Of a stretch of 23,126 nt of DNA, positions 1-7,413 are shown piece after piece. This stretch comes from a virus. The notes beneath the pieces are model-generated. The model was not told the origin of the DNA, searched no databases, and worked only from the letters and a program-made list of their open reading frames with translations. Position 1 is the stretch's first letter. Every line of letters starts with the position of its first letter. The DNA lies in the IMG/VR virus record IMGVR_UViG_3300021961_005764, positions 1 to 23,126 of that record; one strand, written 5' to 3'. Made by a program: the position numbers and the translations under genes.

Positions 1-1011
1 AATCAGTATATTGATAGTTCCTGGCTTCCAGGTGGAGAATTAACTCCAGACCAATTCAAACAACTTAAAGAATCTGTTAAAGCTGAATTAGAAACAGCCA
101 AAGAGAATGGTGCTTCTGTTGAAGATCTTCTTGCTATTAGTAAAAAACTTCCTGCAAGAGGTATCATGATTGATGATTATGCTGAGCTTAATTTAGACAG
201 AAAAGCAGGTGCTAGATACTATTATGATAAACTTAAAGAAGCAAAAGATAAGAAAGATCAAACCGGCTCAAGTGGGTCACCATCATTTGATGACTTATGT
301 GACCAAATGGATGGGGATGCAGATGGTGAAGGCCTACCTGACCACAGTACATGGGATGAGTTTGAGAACCTTAGCGAAGCAGAACAGAAGCTTATTGATA
401 AGCAGTTACAGAAAGTCCTTGGAGATGCCAAAGAACAAACTCTCAAGAAAAGAGGATCAGTTCCCGGTGAAATTGAAGGGGTCATTGTCATTGAGGAAAT
501 AGTAGCACCTAAGTTTGATTGGAGAGGTTATATCAGAAGATTTACCGGAATCAGCACTAAAGTCTTTACTAAAAAGATTAGAAGAAAAGAGAATAGAAGA
601 TTCTCTGAAAATCCAGGTCTTAAGATAAAGATGAAACAACACATGTTATTAGCTATTGATACCTCAGGTTCAGTAAGTGATTCTGAGCTAAAAGAATTTA
701 TGAATGAGATTCATCATATCTATAAAGCAGGTGTTGATATTACTATAGTGCAGTGCGATACCAGTATCCGTAGCATTGAACCTTATAAAGGTAAGAATGA
801 CCTTAAAGTACATGGAAGAGGTGGTACTCAATTTGATCCCGTCCTCAATTATTATAATGAAAACAGTAAAAAGTATACAAGCCTAGTATATTTTACTGAT
901 GGAGAGTGTGATGCAAATGTAAAACCAAAAGGTAATGTCCTTTGGGTTATATCAGAGAGATCAGCGTTAAATGAAGACCTTCCCGGAAAAGTGATCAAAC
1001 TTGAACTTTAA
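1..1011 (+). CDS. VWA-like domain protein, putative MoxR partner (5' end outside window)
   Basis: The frame is open from base 1, so the N-terminus lies outside the window and the ATG at 166 is probably internal. 336 residues are visible. The C-terminal half is a von Willebrand A-like domain with a complete MIDAS metal site: DTSGS at codon 220, a GRGGT segment near codon 270, and FTDGE near codon 300. A stretch around codons 85-125 is acidic and looks flexible. The arrangement resembles the VWA-like proteins of the DUF2201/COG3864 family, which carry a metallopeptidase-like domain in front; that part would be off the window, so it is inferred. The next phage gene is a MoxR AAA ATPase. MoxR-VWA pairs are a known chaperone-like system in which the ATPase remodels a complex held by the VWA protein. 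The last eight residues, GKVIKLEL, recur exactly at the end of the following endonuclease gene. Confidence 0.85.
   Translation, partial: NQYIDSSWLPGGELTPDQFKQLKESVKAELETAKENGASVEDLLAISKKLPARGIMIDDYAELNLDRKAGARYYYDKLKEAKDKKDQTGSSGSPSFDDLCDQMDGDADGEGLPDHSTWDEFENLSEAEQKLIDKQLQKVLGDAKEQTLKKRGSVPGEIEGVIVIEEIVAPKFDWRGYIRRFTGISTKVFTKKIRRKENRRFSENPGLKIKMKQHMLLAIDTSGSVSDSELKEFMNEIHHIYKAGVDITIVQCDTSIRSIEPYKGKNDLKVHGRGGTQFDPVLNYYNENSKKYTSLVYFTDGECDANVKPKGNVLWVISERSALNEDLPGKVIKLEL
985..1011 (+). repeat. 3'-terminal coding repeat, copy 1 (VWA gene end)
   Basis: The last nine codons of the VWA gene encode GKVIKLEL and a TAA stop. The same eight residues plus TAA end the downstream GIY-YIG gene (1770-1796). 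The two 27-base copies match at 19 positions by eye, and all differences are synonymous. Confidence 0.8.
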
Positions 1012-1044
1012 TTCCAATTTTATTACTTAATCACATTTTTTATG

Positions 1045-1052
1045 TATATTTG
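1045..1052 (+). promoter_or_regulatory. TAnnTTTG box just before endonuclease start
   Basis: TATATTTG matches the Bacteroidota -7 consensus TAnnTTTG exactly and ends 3 nt before the ATG at 1056. No TTTG-type -33 box is visible at the usual distance. The start site would fall at or near the ATG, implying a leaderless or nearly leaderless transcript. This is a motif match only. Confidence 0.35.
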
Positions 1053-1055
1053 TAT

Positions 1056-1796
1056 ATGAAGTTAAAACATCAAAAACAGGATATACATAAGAAGTGTGGA
1101 GTGTATATCATAAGTACAAGTTCCCATAGATACGTGGGTAGCAGTGTTGATATATACTCTAGATATAAACAGCATTTAAATTCTCTAAAGAGGGGTAATC
1201 ATTACAATGAATTTCTTCAAAGAGTGTATAATTTGTATAGAGAAGAAATGACTTTTACTGTTATTGAATTTTGTGAAAACTATCTTGAGAAAGAAGCACA
1301 TTACATTAATTATTATGAATGTGATATCAATGCTGAAAGAGATCCTGTAAGTAGAAAAAAGAGTGAAATCACAAAAGAAAAGTTGAGAATGGCTAACACT
1401 AATAAAAGGTTAGGTAAGGACAATCATGCTTCAATTAAGGTATATCAATATACGTTAGATGGTTGTTATGTAAATGAGTACAGTAGTATAAGGGAAGCTG
1501 CATTAGCTGTTAACGGTAATGAGCAGTCCATAGGAGATGCTGCAAGTGGAAATTATAAATCTTCTAGGGGTTTTCAATGGAGAAAGGAAAAGTTTGATGT
1601 TATATCAAGTATTTCTAAGAGAGATAGAAAACCATATTCAATTAAGAAGATTAGCATATTTGATGGAGTTGAAACAACTGTTGTATCAAGTATTAAAGAA
1701 GCTGCACTATTATTAAATGCCAATGAAGGCACAGTTAGAAAAGCTCTTACACATGGATTTAAGTGTAAAGGCAAGGTAATTAAATTAGAATTATAA
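1056..1796 (+). CDS. Free-standing GIY-YIG homing endonuclease with NUMOD1-type repeats
   Basis: The N-terminal domain is a GIY-YIG nuclease: GVY at about residues 16-18, YVG about 12 residues later, an Arg in SRYKQH, and the catalytic-type Glu in KEAHYI. Two NUMOD1-like DNA-binding repeats follow, each with a tyrosine/hydrophobic strand and an S-I-(R/K)-E-A-A helix. This is the usual plan of phage and intron homing endonucleases, which make a site-specific double-strand break and spread by repair. No group I intron core surrounds the gene, so it is free-standing between the VWA and ATPase genes. I chose the ATG at 1056 because the upstream in-frame TTG at 1050 is part of the TAnnTTTG box. 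Its C-terminus, GKVIKLEL, duplicates the end of the VWA protein and replaces the expected final strand of the second NUMOD repeat. The ATPase ATG is 11 nt downstream. Confidence 0.9.
   Translation: MKLKHQKQDIHKKCGVYIISTSSHRYVGSSVDIYSRYKQHLNSLKRGNHYNEFLQRVYNLYREEMTFTVIEFCENYLEKEAHYINYYECDINAERDPVSRKKSEITKEKLRMANTNKRLGKDNHASIKVYQYTLDGCYVNEYSSIREAALAVNGNEQSIGDAASGNYKSSRGFQWRKEKFDVISSISKRDRKPYSIKKISIFDGVETTVVSSIKEAALLLNANEGTVRKALTHGFKCKGKVIKLEL
1770..1796 (+). repeat. 3'-terminal coding repeat, copy 2 (endonuclease gene end)
   Basis: The last nine codons of the endonuclease gene encode GKVIKLEL and TAA, identical in protein to the end of the VWA gene (985-1011) but with different codons at six of the eight residues. 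The position, flush with the stop and 11 nt before the ATPase gene, suggests this may be the ancestral VWA gene end displaced by the insertion. Confidence 0.75.
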
Positions 1797-1807
1797 AAAC
1801 AAAAGTT

Positions 1808-2227
1808 ATGAGTCAAGTACAATTGAATGTAGAAGAATTAAAAGATTTTATCAAACACATGGTTAACAATAACCAGCATATTCAAGCTCAAGGAAAAGTT
1901 CCTGTAGCAATTAACATTGAGGGTGATGCCGGTCTTGGCAAGACTTCTGCTATTATGCAGTTGGGTAAAGAGATGAATATGCAAGTTGTAAAACTTAATT
2001 TATCTCAATTGGAAGAGTTAGGTGACTTGGTTGGTTTTCCTGTGAAAGAATTTGAAATTCAGAATGCTGAAGGAAAAACTAAATGGATTGGTGAAGCACA
2101 AGTACAAATGGCTTTACAAAAAGGTTTTAAAGTTGTGGCTAAGAGAATGTCTCATGCTGCTCCTGAATGGATTCAAGGTAAAGGTGAGGGTGGCTTCTTA
2201 GTATTGGATGACTATACTCGTGCGGAT
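1808..2227 (+). CDS. MoxR-type AAA+ ATPase, exon 1
   Basis: These 140 codons are the N-terminal part of an AAA+ ATPase. Walker A is GDAGLGKT at residues 39-46. Walker B is FLVLDD at residues 130-135, with DD in place of the commoner DE, followed by YTRAD. The reading frame hits TAA at the first intron bases (2228-2230). The exon ends directly after Walker B, a highly conserved site of the kind self-splicing introns usually occupy. Joined to 3276-4025 it gives an intact 389-residue protein. The MoxR family hydrolyses ATP to remodel partner complexes, usually with a VWA protein, and the gene just upstream encodes one. The role in the phage is unknown. Confidence 0.9.
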
Positions 2228-2271
2228 TAACAAAATATGCAGTCTAATAGTGTTAGTGTGAATAATTTAAA

Positions 2272-2279
2272 TATCTTTG
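2272..2279 (+). promoter_or_regulatory. TAnnTTTG box before intron endonuclease start
   Basis: TATCTTTG matches TAnnTTTG exactly and ends 4 nt before the ATG at 2284. It would let the intron endonuclease be transcribed separately from the ATPase gene. No clear -33 element is visible. Confidence 0.35.
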
Positions 2280-2283
2280 TGAT

Positions 2284-3033
2284 ATGGAAAAATTAAACAC
2301 ACAGACTCTTAAGACAGCATTAAAGAGTATAGGAGTCTATAAAATTAAAATTAATGATAAAGAGTACATCGGTAGCTCTTGTAATATTGGTCACAGGTTA
2401 AAACACCATTTGTGGTCTCTTGAAAACTTAAAACATCACAATAGAACAATGCAAAACTTGTACAACAAGTATGGTAAAGAAGAACTTTACTTTACTATTG
2501 TAGAAGAGTGTTCAGATGATATTTTAATAGAAAGAGAAGCTTACTACATTAGTACACTTAATCCTTACATAAATCATATATTAGATCCACAAACTTTAGT
2601 TAGGGATGATATATATAAACAAAGGTTAAGTGCGGCTAAGAAAAAAGCTTATGCAAATGGTTTAAAACCTCACAATCTTAAAGCAGTACATAAATATTCA
2701 CTTGATAAAGGTGATTATTTAGAAAGTTTTGAATCTCTTACAGCCGCTGCTAAGTCTATTAATGCTAAAAGTATTAATGGTATAAAAGCAGTTTGTAAAG
2801 GTGATGTATCTTCTGCAGGAGGATTTATATGGTCTTTTACTTATAACATCAATATGTTATATAGACTGAAAGAGTACAAATTACAACCAGTATTACAATT
2901 TACTACTGATAATATTTTTATCAAAAAATGGGAGTCTATAACTGAAGCAAGTAAAGAACTTGGTATCTCTAATATTAATAGAGCAATATCTAAGGACTTA
3001 ACTGCTGGAGGGTATAGATGGAAAAAAGCATAA
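2284..3033 (+). CDS. Intron-encoded GIY-YIG homing endonuclease with two NUMOD1-type repeats
   Basis: The 249-residue product has GVY near residue 18 and YIG about 11 residues later, an Arg in GHRLKHH and a Glu in IEREAYYI, which form the GIY-YIG catalytic set. Two NUMOD1-like repeats follow, centred on SLTAAAKSI and SITEASKEL, each ending in a GG(F/Y)xW strand. It should cut the intronless ATPase allele at or near the exon junction and so drive intron homing. The gene sits between the 5' splice site and the internal guide, that is, inside the P1 loop, and its TAA at 3031-3033 stops 4 nt before the P10/P1 guide region. It is related to but clearly different from the free-standing endonuclease upstream, so it is not a recent duplicate. 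Confidence 0.92.
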   Translation: MEKLNTQTLKTALKSIGVYKIKINDKEYIGSSCNIGHRLKHHLWSLENLKHHNRTMQNLYNKYGKEELYFTIVEECSDDILIEREAYYISTLNPYINHILDPQTLVRDDIYKQRLSAAKKKAYANGLKPHNLKAVHKYSLDKGDYLESFESLTAAAKSINAKSINGIKAVCKGDVSSAGGFIWSFTYNINMLYRLKEYKLQPVLQFTTDNIFIKKWESITEASKELGISNINRAISKDLTAGGYRWKKA

Positions 3034-3275
3034 AGCGGGTGGTCCGCAATAAATTCCGTGAATTCAGGGAAACTCCAGAGATGGACAATCCTGAGCCAAG
3101 CCTTATAGGGATATAAGGAAGGTGCAACGACTAGTGTATGGAGTCTAGAACAGACAGTAAAACACCAAGAGCGCGGAACACATAGAAATATGTGATGATA
3201 TAGTCTGACCTGTAGATATAATCTAAAAGAAACTACAGAATCATAGGATAAAGAGCCTATGAGTTAACAATAATG

Positions 3276-4025
3276 CACCGCTTTATGCAAGCAACAATGG
3301 AAATCTTGGACCGTCAAGAATATGTATCATGGAAGCTTCCTAAGAACTGGCATGTTATCTTGACTACTAATCCAGACAATGGTGACTATAATGTTACCTC
3401 TTTGGATGTAGCTCAAAAGACCCGCTTTGTGTCTGTTGAGTTGAAATATGATGTGAATGTTTGGGCTAAATGGGCTGAGACTGCAGGTATTGATGGTAGA
3501 TGTATCAACTTTATGTTGATGAACCCGGAGCTTGTTACACAACGTGTTAATCCAAGATCTGTGACTACATTCTTTAATGCTATCAGTTCTATTCCCAAGT
3601 TTGAAGACAGCTTGCCTATCATTCAAATGATTGGTGAAGGTTCTGTAGGAGTAGACTTCAGCTCTATGTTCACTATGTTTATTAATAACAAGTTGGATAG
3701 AATCATTAGTCCTGAAGATATCATGACTAAGGATGAGCAGTATGTGATGAATGCTCTCACAAATGCAGTAGGTCAAGATGATGACTTCCGTGCTGATATT
3801 TCTAGTGTGATTTCTACAAGGATTATTAACTATTCTTTGGTGCATGCAGAAAATAAATCAGTTCCGGATCCAATGATCAACCGCTTGGTAAAATTAACCA
3901 CAGACTGTAAGGCATTTACTGATGACTTGAGATATTTTATGATCAAGGAGATTGTAAATGGTAACAAGTTGAAGTTCAGCAAGTTGATGATGAACAACAA
4001 TGTTGTTAAAATGGCAGTTAAGTAA
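3276..4025 (+). CDS. MoxR-type AAA+ ATPase, exon 2
   Basis: This exon continues the ATPase from residue 141 (HRFMQAT) to residue 389 and the TAA stop. Sensor 1 is in VILTTNP (Asn about residue 172), and the arginine-finger candidate is in QKTRF (about residue 190). A helical lid follows. The ATG at 3273-3275 is a by-product of the intron's last bases and is not expected to be a normal start; the exon begins at 3276. A terminator follows 9 nt after the stop. Confidence 0.9.
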   Translation, partial: HRFMQATMEILDRQEYVSWKLPKNWHVILTTNPDNGDYNVTSLDVAQKTRFVSVELKYDVNVWAKWAETAGIDGRCINFMLMNPELVTQRVNPRSVTTFFNAISSIPKFEDSLPIIQMIGEGSVGVDFSSMFTMFINNKLDRIISPEDIMTKDEQYVMNALTNAVGQDDDFRADISSVISTRIINYSLVHAENKSVPDPMINRLVKLTTDCKAFTDDLRYFMIKEIVNGNKLKFSKLMMNNNVVKMAVK

Positions 4026-4034
4026 TAATCAATC

Positions 4035-4058
4035 AGGGGAGGTAACACTCCCCTTTTT
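4035..4058 (+). terminator. Intrinsic terminator after AAA ATPase
   Basis: A 7-bp perfect stem, AGGGGAG (4035-4041) with CTCCCCT (4048-4054), has the loop GTAACA and a run of five T. It ends the VWA-ATPase unit. Confidence 0.85.
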
Positions 4059-4070
4059 AAACTATTAAGA

Positions 4071-5369
4071 ATGGATAAAAATATTTTAGTTATAAAAAGT
4101 AATGACCTAGAAACTCACTTTGAAAGTAATACTACTCAGGAAATAACTTTTAATATAGAAAGTTTTCTTGGTGATTTTAATGCAGAGAGCAGTAGTTTGT
4201 TGAATATTGTAAAAGAACCTTATGTTCCTCAAAAAGGAGATAAGATTTATTTCTTACCCCAGGTAAGTGTTCCAAGAGTTAAATTTAAGAATGTCTCTGT
4301 AGAGTATGGTATCAAAACTGTGAGAGATCCTAAGGCAGCTAATGTTTTCTTTGGTTGTTCTAGAAGTATTCATAGTATGACTAATAATGTGTGGCATTAC
4401 CGAGCACAAGTCAAAGATTTTCTTGAGTTCATTAAAGTTATAGACCATAGACTAGATGATCATACTAGAGATGTACTTGAAACAGCATTAGAATTCTATG
4501 AAAAAGATCATATTGGTGTTAGTTGGAACATCATGAACTGTATGGTTGCTACTGTACCGGATGCACAAGTAAGCAGACATAGTCAAAGACTTGTTTATAT
4601 TGATGATGATTACAAAGAAGAATTTATCAATCTTCAATTAATTAAGATCTATGATGAGTCTAGTGTAATTGATATCCTAAATGGCGAAGAGGCTACAGTA
4701 ATTGATGAGCCTATGTATGAACATCTCCGTGAAATGTTTAATAGTTCAGATACAGATAATCATGTACTTGCTATGGAGATCATGGCAAATTCTAAGTACA
4801 CTGAAAGTTTGATTTATCTTGAGCTATTGTTTCATTTCCATGCTAACAGAATGATGGATAGCACTACTAAAAACCATGTCAACTTTAAGTCCCTTGTAAG
4901 TTATTTGGGTAAAGAGTTGAGATATCTTTATACAGATCTTGATGGGGTTGTTGACAGCTTGATAAAGAAAGATCAGTTTACTCCAGATAAAATGGAAATT
5001 GTCATGAATCATCTGAATGGGATTATTACTCAAACAGGAGATAGCAAGCATTTTACTGTAAAGACTATCACTATTCATCCTGATTTTATTGCTCAGTTAG
5101 GTACTAACTTTACTTATCAAGTACAAGATGACTATATTAGTCCTGAAGTTCCTGTTGAAATGGAAGAAGAAGAAAGAGTATCTGTTCCGGAAATTGAAAC
5201 TATAGTTGATGAAGAAGATCTCTTAGAAGAAGCTATCACTAGAGTTGAAAGAGCAGACAACAAAGCTGTATTAGTGGAACTTGAAGAGCAAATACAAGCT
5301 TCAGAACCTGTATCAAATAACAATCAAATAACACAAACAAATGAGTCTAATGACCTTGACTGGTTCTGA
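4071..5369 (+). CDS. Unknown protein with acidic disordered tail ending DLDWF
   Basis: I do not recognise a domain in this 432-residue protein. Residues 1-350 look folded, with mixed helices and strands. Residues from about 355 are rich in Glu/Asp with a Gln/Asn stretch and end in the tip NDLDWF. An acidic flexible tail ending in aromatic residues is the plan of single-stranded DNA-binding protein tails, and the neighbouring genes are replication and recombination genes, so a DNA-metabolism role is possible but inferred. The last 29 bases overlap the start of the next gene, so the tip is encoded in doubly coding DNA. The start ATG follows the terminator by 12 nt, and I see no TAnnTTTG box in between. 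Confidence 0.8.
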   Translation: MDKNILVIKSNDLETHFESNTTQEITFNIESFLGDFNAESSSLLNIVKEPYVPQKGDKIYFLPQVSVPRVKFKNVSVEYGIKTVRDPKAANVFFGCSRSIHSMTNNVWHYRAQVKDFLEFIKVIDHRLDDHTRDVLETALEFYEKDHIGVSWNIMNCMVATVPDAQVSRHSQRLVYIDDDYKEEFINLQLIKIYDESSVIDILNGEEATVIDEPMYEHLREMFNSSDTDNHVLAMEIMANSKYTESLIYLELLFHFHANRMMDSTTKNHVNFKSLVSYLGKELRYLYTDLDGVVDSLIKKDQFTPDKMEIVMNHLNGIITQTGDSKHFTVKTITIHPDFIAQLGTNFTYQVQDDYISPEVPVEMEEEERVSVPEIETIVDEEDLLEEAITRVERADNKAVLVELEEQIQASEPVSNNNQITQTNESNDLDWF

Positions 5370-6360
5370 TGAACTAGAATTATTCTACAAAAAACCATTT
5401 TGGTTTAGTTACAGTAGCATTAATAAGCTATTGTTCTCACCTAGGATGTTTTACAGTCATTATGTTTTGAATCAGAGAGAAGACAGTACAGACGCGCACC
5501 TGGTAGCAGGGCGTGTCTTACACTGTCTCTTATTTGAGCCAGACAATTATGACAAGCAATTTATTAGCATGCCAGGTAAATATCCTACGGATAGCCAAAG
5601 AAAGATTATTGATACTATTTTCAAGTACCATTGTACTGTTGGAAATAATACATTATCTTTGGATGATTACTCTCAAGAAATACTCACAGAACTCCTTACA
5701 GCAAATCTCTACCAGTCTCTTAAAACAGATGCTCAAAGACTAGATAAAGTTCTTACACCAGAAAATAAATCTTACTTTGATTTCTTAAAAGAAAGTCTTG
5801 ATAAGACTATAGTTGATGAGGTTACTTTGAATAATTGCAAAGAATCTCTGATAGAACTAAAGTCTAATCAAGCAGTAAGAGCCCTTTTACAATTGGATAA
5901 AACTCCTAATGATGTTCACATAAAAACATTTAGTGAGCACATGATTAGTGTTAATCAGGAGCATTTACCATTTGGCTATAAGGGTATCTTAGATAATGTG
6001 GTAATGGACTATGAAACCAAGACCTTATTTATCAATGACTTAAAGACAACAGGTAAAGATATTGCATCTTTCCCGGAGTCTGTAAGCTATTATAAGTATT
6101 GGATTCAGGCAGCCATTTATCACAAGCTTGCCTGGGAGAATTTCATTAAACCACTTCCAGATGCTGTTGAATGGAATATAGTAATTACATTCATAGTAAT
6201 TGATAAGTACAACCAAGTGTATCCTTACCAGGTAAGCAAAGAATCATTAGAGATGTGGTTAGCTGACTTTGAAGACATAGAAGATAAGATAAAGTATCAC
6301 TATGTTAACAGAGAATACAAGTTACCATATGAACTAGCAATTGGTAATGTAAAACTGTAG
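5341..6360 (+). CDS. PD-(D/E)XK exonuclease, RecE/Cas4-like
   Basis: This 339-residue protein has the full set of residues for the RecB/RecE/Cas4 branch of PD-(D/E)XK nucleases: SYSSIN near residue 23, His61 in GRVLH, Asp218 in GILD, Asp233-x-Lys235 in NDLKTT, and a QxxxY motif at Gln256-Tyr260. The order and spacing fit the RecE-like exonuclease group (DUF3799-like). Such enzymes resect double-stranded DNA ends for single-strand annealing recombination or recombination-dependent replication. It overlaps the upstream gene by 29 nt and is followed 3 nt later by the next gene, so translation is probably coupled. A second ATG three codons in is an alternative start. Confidence 0.88.
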   Translation: MSLMTLTGSDELELFYKKPFWFSYSSINKLLFSPRMFYSHYVLNQREDSTDAHLVAGRVLHCLLFEPDNYDKQFISMPGKYPTDSQRKIIDTIFKYHCTVGNNTLSLDDYSQEILTELLTANLYQSLKTDAQRLDKVLTPENKSYFDFLKESLDKTIVDEVTLNNCKESLIELKSNQAVRALLQLDKTPNDVHIKTFSEHMISVNQEHLPFGYKGILDNVVMDYETKTLFINDLKTTGKDIASFPESVSYYKYWIQAAIYHKLAWENFIKPLPDAVEWNIVITFIVIDKYNQVYPYQVSKESLEMWLADFEDIEDKIKYHYVNREYKLPYELAIGNVKL

Positions 6361-6363
6361 ATC

Positions 6364-6927
6364 ATGAGATTAAATACGCTTTATAGCAAATACTTTCAAA
6401 AGTCCAAGATATTCCTGTATCCGCTCTTGGAAATTAAAAGAGGAAGTATAGTTCCTACTGAAACTTATTTAAGTTGGGGTAGTAGCTATGCTCCCGAGGA
6501 TATGAAATTAGTATGCAACTACAAACCAGAAGACACAGATAAGTATAACAGCTTTGAAAAGAATGTGTTGTTAAAACATACCAGATTAGCTGACTATGTT
6601 AAGGTGGATGAGGAGCATACTATATTTACATTTGATTTTTCTGATTATGAAAATGAATGGAGACATTTCATTAATGGTAAGTACAGCCAGATGAGTGAAT
6701 CTGTAAAGCGTAAGATCTTAAATTATTTTGAAAAGCACAGTGGTAATCATGTTTATGTAGAAAGCTACTTATATCCTGAGAAGTATATGAAAAAGTATGC
6801 TGAGCTATTAAATGTACCTGTAGAACTCCTTATTTCTGTTGGTGAACTCTGTGACAAGCCTGATTTAGAAAAAGAAAAGTTACTGATAGAAGTAGCAGAT
6901 TTGGAAAACTTGAAAATTCTAGATTAA
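6364..6927 (+). CDS. Unknown protein, 187 residues
   Basis: I recognise no domain. The protein is soluble-looking, rich in Lys, Glu and aromatic residues (many Tyr), with a helical C-terminus. It starts 3 nt after the nuclease gene stop, so it belongs to the same transcript and may work with the nuclease. No signal peptide or membrane segment is visible. Confidence 0.75.
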   Translation: MRLNTLYSKYFQKSKIFLYPLLEIKRGSIVPTETYLSWGSSYAPEDMKLVCNYKPEDTDKYNSFEKNVLLKHTRLADYVKVDEEHTIFTFDFSDYENEWRHFINGKYSQMSESVKRKILNYFEKHSGNHVYVESYLYPEKYMKKYAELLNVPVELLISVGELCDKPDLEKEKLLIEVADLENLKILD

Positions 6928-6958
6928 TTTGTATTAAATTTATAAAAAAAACTAACAC

Positions 6959-7318
6959 ATGAGTGAAAACACAATGATGCTTGTCCAAGCTACTTGGCAA
7001 GAAAATCAAACTTTTAGAATGATTCCTATTAGTGAGTCATGTCCATATGTAGAATGTATCTTTGATCCGGGAACTAAGGTTTTTGTTATCATCTCTAAGA
7101 TTAAGAGAGTGTCTCTACAGATGCTTCCTAAATTGGATGAGTATGGTCAACCTATTACAGGAGCAAAAGGACACAAGGAAGAAAGAAACAAGATTGAAGT
7201 ATTCCAAGAGTTCTACATTGAAGACAAAGCAGCTGTTGACAGCTTGATTCAATTGTTTGCAGTTAATGCAAAGAAGTTTGATTACAAACAATTTATGGCA
7301 GTAGAAGCAGCTGAGTAA
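6959..7318 (+). CDS. Unknown small protein, 119 residues
   Basis: I do not recognise this small acidic protein. The middle is strand-rich (VECIFDP, FVIISKIKRVS), then a Lys/Glu turn-rich stretch and a helix before the end, which suggests one small folded domain. It stands 31 nt after the previous gene, and a terminator follows its stop. The intergenic gap has ATTTGTAT at 6927-6934 (a one-mismatch version of the TAnnTTTG box) and an A-rich stretch before the ATG, which in Bacteroidota is often the effective translation signal. Confidence 0.75.
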   Translation: MSENTMMLVQATWQENQTFRMIPISESCPYVECIFDPGTKVFVIISKIKRVSLQMLPKLDEYGQPITGAKGHKEERNKIEVFQEFYIEDKAAVDSLIQLFAVNAKKFDYKQFMAVEAAE

Positions 7319-7342
7319 TCAGTCTATAACCTAAACTAAAAT

Positions 7343-7373
7343 GGGGTGGATGCAATGCAACTGCCCCTTTTTT
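7343..7373 (+). terminator. Intrinsic terminator after 119-residue gene
   Basis: GGGG (7343-7346) pairs with CCCC (7364-7367), followed by six T. The loop contains the short inverted repeat TGCA-A-TGCA. A-rich bases before the stem can extend pairing into the T run. Confidence 0.75.
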
Positions 7374-7401
7374 ATGCAGTAAAGGGGGGACAGCTTAACT
7401 G

Positions 7402-7409
7402 AACATTTG
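7402..7409 (+). promoter_or_regulatory. TAnnTTTG-like box before small Cys/His gene
   Basis: AACATTTG has one mismatch to TAnnTTTG and ends 4 nt before the ATG at 7414, about 30 nt after a terminator. It is a plausible start of the DNA polymerase transcription unit. No -33 box is visible. Confidence 0.3.
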
Positions 7410-7413
7410 TATT

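Larger units (their letters stand above)
2228..3275 (+). ncRNA. Group I self-splicing intron in the AAA ATPase gene, endonuclease gene in P1 loop
   Basis: I could pair all core helices by eye. P1: exon end GCGGAT (2222-2227) with the guide GTCCGC (3042-3047), giving the required U-G pair at the splice site. P10: GGTG (3038-3041) with exon 2 CACC (3276-3279). P3: 3054-3060 with 3172-3178. P4: 3064-3068 with 3090-3094. P5: 3074-3077 with 3082-3085, GAGA loop. P6: 3095-3097 with 3121-3123. P6a: 3101-3106 with 3113-3118. P7: GACTA (3129-3133) with TAGTC (3201-3205). P8: 3179-3183 with 3190-3194. P9: 3210-3215 with 3233-3238. P9.1: 3241-3247 with 3256-3262. The last base, 3275, is G, as required. 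Pairs 3134-3137/3162-3165 and 3143-3146/3152-3155 look like P7.1/P7.2, which points to subgroup IA. Splicing restores the ATPase frame exactly. Confidence 0.93.

Noticed and set aside
1050-1055. TTG start for the first endonuclease
   Set aside because: The TTG is part of the TATATTTG box, and an ATG two codons later gives a normal start.
1012-1055. Group I or II intron core around the first endonuclease gene
   Set aside because: No P7-like GACTA/TAGTC pair or other core element is visible before or after the gene, and the VWA reading frame is complete.
3327-3845. 172-residue minus-strand reading frame
   Set aside because: It lies wholly antisense to ATPase exon 2, its translation has no recognisable motif, and the plus-strand frame is clearly the conserved protein.
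1808-4025. ATPase gene broken by frameshift or insertion (pseudogene)
   Set aside because: The two parts join in frame exactly at predicted group I splice sites, with P1 and P10 pairing, so the gene should be functional after splicing.
3273-4025. Independent gene starting at ATG 3273
   Set aside because: The ATG is made of the last three intron bases. The encoded product lacks Walker A and B and is plainly the second half of the ATPase.
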